This document shows, piece after piece, positions 8,224 to 15,458 of a DNA stretch of 64,000 nt. Below the pieces are notes generated by a model that saw only the letters and a program-made list of their open reading frames with translations, did not search any database and was not told where the DNA came from. Within the stretch, counting starts at the first letter, position 1. Every line of letters starts with the position of its first letter. The stretch covers positions 2,018,001 to 2,082,000 of the forward strand of contig NZ_CP038440.1 of the NCBI RefSeq assembly GCF_004683885.1. The letters run 5' to 3'. This stretch comes from Brevundimonas sp. MF30-B. GTDB lineage: Bacteria; Pseudomonadota; Alphaproteobacteria; Caulobacterales; Caulobacteraceae. Both the position numbers and the translations under genes were made by a program.

Positions 8224-8574
8224 ATGGATCCCAACACCTTCGCGTCGACTGCGGCGCACGAGCTGAAAGCGCTGGAACATGCGCTGGACGAGACCCTGGC
8301 GCGCAGCGGCGCATTCCTGCAGAGCCTGGCGGAAGGGAGGCGTCAGGCCGGCCTGGACGTCTCCGTGGGCCAGGGCGCCCTGATGCATCTCGGGGCCGCC
8401 ATCAACGGCGGGATCGCGATGCGCGGCGATCTGGTGAAGGCGCACGCGCGATTCCAGCGAGACGCGGCCGCCAGGGGGTTGGACTTCACCCGGCTAGGAC
8501 CGCTCGAGCCCAAAGGCCCGGACGTGGTGGAGAGCCCCTATCCGCGCCGCACCGGTGAGTTGCAGCGGGCGTAG
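8224..8574 (+). CDS. Hypothetical protein, 116 aa
   Basis: Not recognised. It is predicted soluble and largely helical, with a C-terminal Pro/Arg-rich tail. GGAGAGG before the ATG is a good ribosome-binding site. The gene lies 12 bases after the tethered HTH gene and 2 bases before the membrane-protein gene, so it belongs to the same transcript. No catalytic motif is visible. Confidence 0.65.
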   Translation: MDPNTFASTAAHELKALEHALDETLARSGAFLQSLAEGRRQAGLDVSVGQGALMHLGAAINGGIAMRGDLVKAHARFQRDAAARGLDFTRLGPLEPKGPDVVESPYPRRTGELQRA

Positions 8575-8576
8575 GG

Positions 8577-9086
8577 ATGCAGATCTGGAGCCTGATGCTG
8601 CTGGGGGCGAACCTGATCGCACTGGGGCTGCTCTTGTGGCGCGGCGAGCGGTTCGACCGGATCGCGGCGGCCGCGGTGGCGGGCTTCATCGTCATGGAGC
8701 CGCTGATCTTCGGGCTTCAGATCCACACCTGGAGGGTGGGCATCAGCCTCGCCAATACACTGCTGTTCGTCGCCTTGTGGCAGGTCGCCGAGCGGCATGC
8801 GCGTTGGTGGCTGATCTTCGCCGCGGCCATCCAGCTGCTGGCGGCCGTGTCCACCCTGGTGCCCTTGCTTCCATCCGAATTCACCACCCACACCGGGATC
8901 GTGGTGCGGGGGGCTCTGTGGACCCTCACCTCAATCCTTCTCTTCCTGGCGCTGGTCGAGATCGACTTCGACAGGCGATTTCGCGCGCTCCAGCATCACC
9001 GTGGAAAATCTCATGGGCGAGACCCTGAAACCCGATCACCTGTTCAAGATCTGGACCCGCGCCAAACTGTGCCTGAACGCGGATGA
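8577..9086 (+). CDS. Small polytopic membrane protein of unknown function
   Basis: A 169-residue protein with about five hydrophobic segments (roughly residues 2-20, 29-48, 53-70, 77-96 and 108-128) and a charged C-terminal tail. I do not recognise the family. Together with the tethered HTH protein two genes upstream, it puts two membrane proteins in one short operon. The last 74 bases are also read in another frame by the next gene, so the tail may be a late extension. Confidence 0.65.
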   Translation: MQIWSLMLLGANLIALGLLLWRGERFDRIAAAAVAGFIVMEPLIFGLQIHTWRVGISLANTLLFVALWQVAERHARWWLIFAAAIQLLAAVSTLVPLLPSEFTTHTGIVVRGALWTLTSILLFLALVEIDFDRRFRALQHHRGKSHGRDPETRSPVQDLDPRQTVPERG

Positions 9087-9417
9087 GTTTGACGACAAGC
9101 TGTTCGACAGGTGCGAAGAACTCCTGCTGCTCCAGGACGTGCGGGACGACATAGGGGCCGTGCAGGTGTTGGCCGTCATCCAAGGCTGCCTCGAGGATGG
9201 CGGCCGGTCGGACGGCCTGGATCTGGAGGCTCTCGGCCGCGTGCTGGACTTCATGCTGAAGCGCACCGGCGGCGAGACGGCGGTCCTGATCAAGGACGCC
9301 GCCGCGGCGACGGCTGCGGCTCAGTGCCGGGTCGCTCCCTCTCCGGCCAGTTCAACAGGAATCGGCGGAAGCACGCCTGCTCCGCAGGAAATGAGCAGGC
9401 GCAGGCGCACGCGATAG
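9013..9417 (+). CDS. Hypothetical protein, 134 aa
   Basis: Not recognised. Residues 1-95 look like a compact acidic helical protein (HLFKIWTRAKLCLNADEFDD, CEELLLLQDVRDDIGAVQVL). After DAAAATAAAQC the composition becomes low-complexity and the frame runs into DNA read on the other strand by the gene at 9321-9539, so the true or ancestral end may be near 9330. The ATG at 9013 has GGAAAA upstream; a GTG at 9001 is an alternative. The start overlaps the preceding gene. Confidence 0.5.
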   Translation: MGETLKPDHLFKIWTRAKLCLNADEFDDKLFDRCEELLLLQDVRDDIGAVQVLAVIQGCLEDGGRSDGLDLEALGRVLDFMLKRTGGETAVLIKDAAAATAAAQCRVAPSPASSTGIGGSTPAPQEMSRRRRTR

Positions 9418-9539
9418 TCGACCAGCCAGCCAGGGGGCGCCTTGTTCGCCTCGATGAGGGCTTCCATCAACGCATCCGTGTCGTCGTAAAGCGCCTGGGC
9501 CCGTGCGGCGATGTCTGTCGGGGTCTCTGCATGGGACAT
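9321..9539 (-). CDS. Hypothetical protein, 72 aa
   Basis: Not recognised. A small protein with a helical, acidic N-terminal half (ETPTDIAARAQALYDDTDAL) and a conserved-looking WLVDYRVRLRLLISCGAG segment. A longer version could start at 9599. Neither start has a clear ribosome-binding site. The 3' end overlaps the convergent 134-residue gene by about 97 bases. Called on composition only. Confidence 0.4.
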   Translation of the reverse strand: MSHAETPTDIAARAQALYDDTDALMEALIEANKAPPGWLVDYRVRLRLLISCGAGVLPPIPVELAGEGATRH

Positions 9540-9757
9540 GGTCGCGCGACCAGCGCAAAGATCGTGCCGCCCGGCCAGCCGAGCGAAGTCTACGGACATT
9601 GCATCCGGCTGGGCTATTTTCTGACGGACTACGACCGACAGTCATGGTCAACGGACCCGGCGCCACGGCAGGTCGAACCAGCGCCGTCGCCAGACGTTGC
9701 CTGCGCATGCCGGCTCGCATCGACCATGGGCCCCGATAGCGGAGACGGACGCTGCGC

Positions 9758-10204
9758 ATGGCGAAGGCGAGGCTCAAGGTCTTTTCCTGGTCGGACGGCT
9801 TCCACGCCTTCAGCGTGGCCGCGTCGTCGCGCGCCAAGGCCCTGCGAGCATGGGGCATGCACCGCGACATCTTCAAGGACGGCCTGGCGAAAGAGATCCA
9901 TGACGGGCCGGACTACGACGCGGCGATGGCCGACCCGGGCGAGGTGATCCAACGGGGTGAGGCGATCGACAAGAGCCGGCTGGGAAGGCGGCCGGCTCCC
10001 CAAAAGGCGGCAGCGCCCTCAGCAGCCGAAAAGAGGCGGAAGGCGCTACAGGCGGAAGCCGACAGGCTGGACCAGGAGTGGGCGGCGGCCCAAGCCGCCC
10101 TAGACGAGCGCGAAGCCGATCTGGCCAAAGAGCGTGATCAAGCGGCTGGCGCTCATCGCCAGGCCCGCAACGCCCTGATGAAGAAGATGCGGGCTCTGCG
10201 CTGA
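9758..10204 (+). CDS. Hypothetical protein with C-terminal coiled coil, 148 aa
   Basis: The N-terminal 60 residues form a compact domain (LKVFSWSDGFHAFSVAASSR followed by GMHRDIFKDG) of a kind seen in small sphingomonad and caulobacterial proteins often loosely labelled TolA-like. Residues about 85-145 are a strongly charged Ala/Arg/Glu-rich coiled coil. No signal peptide or membrane segment is present. Function unknown. This is the last gene of the small-gene block before tRNA-Pro. Confidence 0.6.
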   Translation: MAKARLKVFSWSDGFHAFSVAASSRAKALRAWGMHRDIFKDGLAKEIHDGPDYDAAMADPGEVIQRGEAIDKSRLGRRPAPQKAAAPSAAEKRRKALQAEADRLDQEWAAAQAALDEREADLAKERDQAAGAHRQARNALMKKMRALR

Positions 10205-10625
10205 ACGCCGCAACCCGGCGCTCTCAGGGCGGCCTGTCCGCCGTCCGACGTATGGCGACTGAGGCTCCGCGATGAACGCCATGCAGCGTTCTGGCCAGCG
10301 CTCTGGACCAGAAAGCCCGTGGCGAATCGGATTTCCCTCTGGCGCGATTGCGAGATTGAGACTGCCGCTGGACCAACCCCGCCACTGACACGCCTTAGGC
10401 GATCCAAAGGCCGCGGACGACCGCACGCCTGGAGTGAGGAGATGCGCCGATCGGAGAGCGGCCTGCTCTGGAGCAGCCGCCTTCAAGATCCTGTTGAAAC
10501 CGACCGCCGTTGTGGGGGCGGTGAAAAGTCATGACACGTTCTGAACAACCTCGGACCCACAGGCGAGCTCGTGACCACCGCGAATCAGCGTTGGACCCCA
10601 TATGGACCCCATAGCTGAATGAGAA
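10205..10625. other. Intergenic stretch beside tRNA-Pro without a supported gene
   Basis: About 420 bases in which no frame on either strand has convincing protein character. There is no recognisable integrase remnant and no copy of the tRNA-Pro 3' end. The only visible structure is a tandem 11-base repeat at 10592-10613. Confidence 0.5.
10592..10613. repeat. Perfect tandem duplication of an 11-base unit
   Basis: TGGACCCCATA occurs twice head to tail with no spacer. It lies about 65 bases from the 3' end of tRNA-Pro. It could be an integration or recombination scar, a protein-binding site, or chance. Confidence 0.6.
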
Positions 10626-10649
10626 AGGGGCCGCTGAAAAGCGGCCCCT
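10626..10649 (-). terminator. Hairpin terminator downstream of tRNA-Pro
   Basis: A perfect 9-bp stem, AGGGGCCGC / GCGGCCCCT, with a 6-base loop. On the minus strand it is followed by TTTCTC, a weak T-rich tract, and it lies 28 bases past the tRNA 3' end. Confidence 0.6.
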
Positions 10650-10677
10650 CTAACGTGTTCATTTTCTTAGAAGAAAA

Positions 10678-10754
<77 letters not shown>

Positions 10755-10816
10755 AGAGGCGGTCGTATAGCCGGGCCGTTCGGTCCCCGCAAACCCAAAA
10801 ACGTCCGATCGACCCC

Positions 10817-11212
10817 TTATCGAGCCAAGGCCGATTCCAAGCGGGCGTGAGCGGTCTCGATCTCGGCCAGAACGCGTCTCAGCCGCTCGACGTCGCGGGT
10901 CAAGGAGGGCGCAGCCACTTGAGAACCCAAGTCGACCAATGAAGGCGCCTCGCCCAACAGACGTCCCAGGCCGCCGTCCTTGTGAAGCTTCTGCACGCCC
11001 TTGATGGTGAAGCCTTCCTCGTGCAGCAGCCGTTTGACGGCCTTGAGCGTCTCCACGTCCTGGGGACGATAGAATCGCCGACCGCCCGCGCGTTTTATCG
11101 GTGCGATGAAGGCGAACTTCGTCTCCCAGAAACGCAGGACGTGCTGGGGAACGCCGACCTGATCGGCCGCCTCGGAGATGGTGCGAAAGGCGTTTGGGCC
11201 CTTGGAGGCCAT
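10817..11212 (-). CDS. MerR-family transcriptional regulator
   Basis: A 131-residue protein with a MerR-type winged helix in the first 75 residues ([20 protein letters not shown], then [20 protein letters not shown]) and a short C-terminal helix without metal-binding cysteines. It follows ihfA by 3 bases. A MerR-like gene directly after ihfA is a conserved alphaproteobacterial arrangement; its regulon is not generally known. It is probably co-transcribed with the plsX-fabH-ihfA genes. Confidence 0.9.
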   Translation of the reverse strand: MASKGPNAFRTISEAADQVGVPQHVLRFWETKFAFIAPIKRAGGRRFYRPQDVETLKAVKRLLHEEGFTIKGVQKLHKDGGLGRLLGEAPSLVDLGSQVAAPSLTRDVERLRRVLAEIETAHARLESALAR

Positions 11213-11215
11213 GGA

Positions 11216-11524
11216 TCAGTCGGCGGCGGGCGCGTCGTGCACCCGGCTCTTCATGATCTGCGAGGCGCGGAAGCTGATGACGCGGCGGGGGTGAATGGCC
11301 GCAGGCTCGCCGGTTTTAGGATTGCGGCCCATGCGGGCGCGCTTGTCGCGCACCTGGAACACGCCGAACCCCGAAAGCTTGACCGTCTCGCCGCGCTCGA
11401 GCGATTCAACGATCAGCTCCAGCGTCCGCTCGACCATCGACGAACATTCCTGGCGCGACAGGCCCACGTCCTCGTGAACCGCCTCGCACAGATCGGCCCG
11501 TGTCACGGTCTGTTGTCCGGCCAT
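11216..11524 (-). CDS. ihfA: Integration host factor subunit alpha
   Basis: A 102-residue HU/IHF-fold protein with the DNA-intercalating arm (KLSGFGVFQVRDKRARMGRN, then the family motif NPKTGEPAAI). It pairs with IhfB, which is outside the window, to bend DNA for replication, recombination and transcription. The frame extends 14 codons upstream, but the ATG at 11524 gives the family N-terminus and has AGGGGG before it. Confidence 0.95.
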   Translation of the reverse strand: MAGQQTVTRADLCEAVHEDVGLSRQECSSMVERTLELIVESLERGETVKLSGFGVFQVRDKRARMGRNPKTGEPAAIHPRRVISFRASQIMKSRVHDAPAAD

Positions 11525-11613
11525 GGCGTCGCCCCCTATCCCTGTCGGTCGTCCATAAAGACGCAAAGTCGGCGGGAATCAAAGGGGTGAAATGGGTTTA
11601 TGCCTGAAACGCG

Positions 11614-12591
11614 CTAGAGGCGCAGGGCGCAGGCGCCCCAGGTCAGGCCACCGCCCATGGCTTCCAGCAGCACGAGATCGCCCTTCTTGATGCGTCCATC
11701 CTTCATGGCGGCGTCCATGGCCAGCGGAATCGAGGCGGCCGAGGTGTTGGCGTGGATGGCGACCGTCGAGATCACCTTGTTCTCGTCCAGACCCAGACGA
11801 TCGCCCACGCCCTTGATGATGCGCTGGTTGGCCTGGTGAGGCACGAACCAGTCGACGTCGGCGATCTCGATGCCCGAAGCCTGGGCCGCCGCCGTGATAG
11901 CCTCGGCGATGTTGACCACGGCGTGGCGGAAGACCTGGTTGCCGGCCATGCGCAGATGGCCGACCGTGCCCGTCGTAGCGGGACCGCCGTCGACGTAGAG
12001 CAAGTCGGTCTTGGCGCCGTCGCAGCGCAGGGCGAATCCGAGCAGCCCCTGGTCCGTCTTGGCGCCCTGCCCTTCGCGCGGCTCAACCACAAAGGCGCCG
12101 GCGCCGTCGCCGAACAGGACGCAAGTCGTCCGATCGGTCCAGTCCATCAACCGGGTCATCTCCTCGGCGCCGATGACCAGGGCGCATTTCGCCAGCCCCC
12201 GCGCCACGAATCCGTCGGCGACGCTCAGCGCATAGACGAAGCCCGAGCAGACCGCCTGGACATCAAAGGCGATGCCGACACCGCAGCCCAGCTTGCGCTG
12301 GACGATCGAGGCGGTGGCGGGAAAGGTCATGTCCGGCGTGGTGGTGGCGACCACGATCAGGTCGACCTCGGACGCCTCGCGCCCGGCCTGCAGCAGGGCG
12401 CGGCGGGCGGCCTCGACGGCCAGGTCGCTGGTCGGCTCGTCGTCGCGGGCCTTATGGCGCTGACGAATGCCGGTGCGTTCGACGATCCATTCGTCGGTGG
12501 TGTCGACGATCTTGGCCAGGTCGGCGTTGGTCACGACCTGTTCGGGCAGATAGGAACCGACGCCGGTGACGGCGCTGCGGATGACGCTCAC
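11614..12591 (-). CDS. fabH: 3-oxoacyl-ACP synthase III (KAS III)
   Basis: A 325-residue enzyme that condenses acetyl-CoA with malonyl-ACP to start fatty acid synthesis. The catalytic triad is visible: Cys115 (AVCSGF), His252 (PHQANQR) and Asn282 (HANTSAAS). Length is typical. Translation starts at GTG 12591, which overlaps the plsX stop (GTGA), so the two phospholipid/fatty-acid genes are coupled. Confidence 0.97.
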   Translation of the reverse strand: MSVIRSAVTGVGSYLPEQVVTNADLAKIVDTTDEWIVERTGIRQRHKARDDEPTSDLAVEAARRALLQAGREASEVDLIVVATTTPDMTFPATASIVQRKLGCGVGIAFDVQAVCSGFVYALSVADGFVARGLAKCALVIGAEEMTRLMDWTDRTTCVLFGDGAGAFVVEPREGQGAKTDQGLLGFALRCDGAKTDLLYVDGGPATTGTVGHLRMAGNQVFRHAVVNIAEAITAAAQASGIEIADVDWFVPHQANQRIIKGVGDRLGLDENKVISTVAIHANTSAASIPLAMDAAMKDGRIKKGDLVLLEAMGGGLTWGACALRL

Positions 12592-13667
12592 TGAACAGTC
12601 TCCCCGGCGGGCTTGTCGCCCTCGGAATGGTCGAAGACGGCGTCGAGCCGCTTCAGATTGGCCGCCACCTTGGCGGTGTAATCGCTGCGCGCCAGATTGA
12701 CGGCCACGCGGATGGCCGAGGCGAAGCCCTGCGGCGTGGCCCCGCCATGGCTTTTCACGACGATGCCGTTCAGACCCAGCAGCGGGCCGCCGTTGATGGC
12801 GTTGGGGTCGATGCGGCGGCTCATTTGGCGCAGGGCCGGCAGGGCGATGAGAGCGCCCAGCTTGGACTGCAGGCCCGATCCCAGCGCTTCCTTCAGCAAA
12901 GTCGAAATGAAGCGCGCCGTACCTTCTGCGGTCTTGAGGGCGATATTGCCGGTGAAGCCGTCGGTGACGACAACGTCCACCGTGCCCTTGGCGATATCGT
13001 CGCCCTCGACGAAGCCGTGATAGTCCAAATCGACAGCGCCGCTGCGCAATATGCCATGGGCCTCGCGAACCTCGTCATGGCCCTTGATATCTTCCGAGCC
13101 GATGTTCAGCAGACCGACGGTCGGGCGCGCCACGCCATGCACGGCGGACTGGAAAGCCTCGCCCATGATGGCGAACTCGATCAGCTGCTCGGCGTCGCTG
13201 CCGACGTTGGCGCCGACGTCCAGCACCGCCGTGTGACCTCTCAGCGTGGGCCAGGACGCAACGATGGCAGGGCGCTCCAGGCCAGGGGCCGACATGCGCA
13301 GTATCAGCTTGGATATCGCCATCAGCGCCCCGGTGTTTCCAGCCGATACGGCGGCCGAGGCCTCGCCCGTCTTCACCGACTCGATGGCGTTCCACAGGCT
13401 GGAGCCCTTGCCGCGCCGCATGGCCTGGGCCGGCTTCTCGTCGCTGGCGATGACTTTTTCCGCGTGCCTGATCCGGATCGGCGCGTCGTCCAGACGCAGC
13501 CGCACGATTTCAGCGCGAACTGCGACCTCGTCGCCGTGAATCAGGAAAGTCAGACCAGTGCAGTCGTTCTGGCGCAGATAGTCGCGCACACCGCCCAGGA
13601 CGACAGGCGGGCCGTGGTCGCCGCCCATGGCGTCGAGCGAGATTACGGTGTCGGATGGCAAGGCCAA
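12588..13667 (-). CDS. plsX: Phosphate acyltransferase
   Basis: PlsX makes acyl-phosphate from acyl-ACP for phospholipid synthesis. The family signature ISLDAMGGDHGP stands at the N-terminus, and conserved stretches such as VDVVVTDGFTGNIALKTAEG follow. The frame stays open to a TTG at 13742, giving an unusual basic N-terminus. A TTG at 13667 with GGAG five bases upstream gives about 359 residues, matching the family. No ATG is available near the signature, so a non-ATG start is certain, but which one is not. Confidence 0.92.
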   Translation of the reverse strand: MALPSDTVISLDAMGGDHGPPVVLGGVRDYLRQNDCTGLTFLIHGDEVAVRAEIVRLRLDDAPIRIRHAEKVIASDEKPAQAMRRGKGSSLWNAIESVKTGEASAAVSAGNTGALMAISKLILRMSAPGLERPAIVASWPTLRGHTAVLDVGANVGSDAEQLIEFAIMGEAFQSAVHGVARPTVGLLNIGSEDIKGHDEVREAHGILRSGAVDLDYHGFVEGDDIAKGTVDVVVTDGFTGNIALKTAEGTARFISTLLKEALGSGLQSKLGALIALPALRQMSRRIDPNAINGGPLLGLNGIVVKSHGGATPQGFASAIRVAVNLARSDYTAKVAANLKRLDAVFDHSEGDKPAGETVQ

Positions 13668-13758
13668 AAGGGCTCCAGCGCGCCGTCTGGTGCGGCGCTT
13701 CCAGTCATGGTGCGACGATAACGCCGCAGGGCGGGGATGCAACCGGGCCGACGCAAGG

Positions 13759-14277
13759 TCAACCTTCGCCGGCGTCTCCGCGCGGCTTCAACGCCTTGAG
13801 GGCCGCGAAAGGCGAAATTTCGACCGGTTCGGGGGGCTGGACGAACTCCGCCCCTGGCTTGCGCGGGAACGGGTCCAGCCGCAGGGCCAGCTGCTCGACC
13901 GCATACTGACCCAGGTCGATGCGGCCGTCCTCGATCAGGTCGGGCGAATCATCGTCCAGATCGACATCGATCTCGCCGTCCTCGTCGGGCGCGCCTTCCA
14001 TCAGGGCGATGGAGAAGTCGTCGGCGATGGTGAGGGGCAGCGGCTCCAGCGTGATGCCGCAGGTCTGGGCCCCGGTGGCCGCGATGTGACCGGTCAAACG
14101 CCAGCCCTGGCCGACCGGCTTCAGCTCCAGGTCGACGGCGAAGGCGTCCAGCGACGCCATGTCCAGCGCGCGCGCGATCCGCTGACGCGTCGCGGCGTCG
14201 GGCACGAGCCGGCGGGCCAGGCCCGTGCCGACCTGGTTCATCCGCACGGGTTCGCTATAGGCCAGGGGCGCGGTCAT
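13759..14277 (-). CDS. YceD/DUF177-family protein
   Basis: A 172-residue DUF177 protein; DUF177 genes usually stand just before rpmF/plsX and in several bacteria are linked to 23S rRNA accumulation. The central acidic segment (GEIDVDLDDDSPDLIEDGRI) and the following LGQYAVEQLALRLDPFPRKP match the family pattern. No rpmF follows here; plsX comes directly. Its ATG overlaps the stop of the upstream chaperone gene (ATGA). Confidence 0.9.
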   Translation of the reverse strand: MTAPLAYSEPVRMNQVGTGLARRLVPDAATRQRIARALDMASLDAFAVDLELKPVGQGWRLTGHIAATGAQTCGITLEPLPLTIADDFSIALMEGAPDEDGEIDVDLDDDSPDLIEDGRIDLGQYAVEQLALRLDPFPRKPGAEFVQPPEPVEISPFAALKALKPRGDAGEG

Positions 14278-14813
14278 TGGGCCACCGTCGCCCAGGCGGG
14301 CGCCTTGAAGACTTCGGGCAGGGTCTGGCCGCCGAGGGCCGCACGACTGGCCAGGGTGTAGCGCGCCAGAGCCGCGGCGCCGGGCGCCGTCTCGGCCTCA
14401 TAGACGTTGCGCGCGATCGCCTGCTCCAGAGCGGGCGCATCACCGGCGCGCAGCGGCGTCTCATAGGCGGTCATGCGGCCGTAGAGCGACTCGCCCAGCT
14501 TGCGCATCTTCTTCCCGACGACGACGTCGCCGACGCCCAGTTCGCGAAGGGTATGGTCTAGCGCGGAGACGTAGACGTCGAACAGGTCCTGCGCCGTCTC
14601 CGCCCCTTCGGTCGCGCGCGCCCCCTCCTCGTCGCGCAGACGCAGGATCAGCAGCAGCACGTGCAGGGTGTAGAGCTCGAACCGCGCGTCGATCCGATCC
14701 TCGACGCCCAGGTCGGTATAGAAGGCCGGCGTGCGCGCCTGGGCGGCCGCGGCGGCGTAGAGAGCCTGGGGCCGTGCGCGATCACGGGTGCGGAACAGTC
14801 TTTTGAGCATCAT
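14274..14813 (-). CDS. Ubiquinol-cytochrome c chaperone (CBP3/UQCC1 family)
   Basis: A 179-residue CBP3-family protein, with LYTLHVLLLILRLRDEEGA, DLFDVYVSALDHTLRELGVG and a conserved KKMRKLGESLYGRM segment. The family assists cytochrome b biogenesis for the bc1 complex. It is the first gene of the run DUF177-plsX-fabH-ihfA-merR and is divergent from bamE. Confidence 0.9.
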   Translation of the reverse strand: MMLKRLFRTRDRARPQALYAAAAAQARTPAFYTDLGVEDRIDARFELYTLHVLLLILRLRDEEGARATEGAETAQDLFDVYVSALDHTLRELGVGDVVVGKKMRKLGESLYGRMTAYETPLRAGDAPALEQAIARNVYEAETAPGAAALARYTLASRAALGGQTLPEVFKAPAWATVAQ

Positions 14814-14898
14814 AAGCGGCCCCTTTTCCGCCGCGCCGTTGAACTAGGACGCCCATCCGGTTAGGTCAAAGACCTTGTTCACGCACAGGCCCTCGCCC

Positions 14899-15378
14899 AT
14901 GCCCCGCATTTCTATCCTCGCCGCCATAGCGTCAGCCGCCGCCCTAACCTCGGCCTGCGCGCCTGTGATCGGGGTCAACGGCTTCCAGGCGATCGACGTC
15001 AAGCCTCAGGATCTGGTGGTCGGCACGGACACCAAGGAAACGGTGCTGGCCAAGCTTGGGTCGCCGTCGACCACCTCGACCTTCGAGCCGGACGCGGTCT
15101 GGTACTACATTGGCCAGGTGACCGAGAAATACACCTACAACCTGCCCCAGGTGACCCAGCGCAGCGTGACGGAGGTTACGTTCGACAAGGCCTCCGGGCA
15201 GGTCGCCGCCGTCAGAACCCTTGGCCTGGACGATGGTCGTGACATTGCGATGAACAGTCGCGAGACGCCGACGAGAGGCCGATCGCTGACGATCCTCGAA
15301 CAGTTGCTCGGCAACGTCGGCCGCGGCCAGCTGCCGCGAACGGATGAGGACTTGCCGGGTCAGCGCCGCCCGGACTGA
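14899..15378 (+). CDS. bamE: Outer membrane protein assembly factor BamE (SmpA/OmlA)
   Basis: A 159-residue lipoprotein of the BAM complex that inserts outer-membrane beta-barrels. It has a signal peptide ending in a lipobox-like LTSAC, then the SmpA/OmlA core (VGTDTKETVLAKLGSPSTTS and DAVWYYIGQ). The C-terminal 50 residues are longer than in E. coli BamE and basic. The ATG at 14899 is preferred because it opens the signal peptide; an in-frame start eight codons upstream is less likely. Confidence 0.9.
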   Translation: MPRISILAAIASAAALTSACAPVIGVNGFQAIDVKPQDLVVGTDTKETVLAKLGSPSTTSTFEPDAVWYYIGQVTEKYTYNLPQVTQRSVTEVTFDKASGQVAAVRTLGLDDGRDIAMNSRETPTRGRSLTILEQLLGNVGRGQLPRTDEDLPGQRRPD

Positions 15379-15458
15379 CAACCATAGCGACAGGGGTGGC
15401 TCAAACATCCTGAACCGCCGTCACGCGCTTCTGGCCCGAATCGGCCATAGTCCGCGCG

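Noticed and set aside
10205..10625. Possible integrase remnant beside tRNA-Pro
   Set aside because: No frame on either strand shows tyrosine-recombinase motifs, and no duplicated tRNA end was found.
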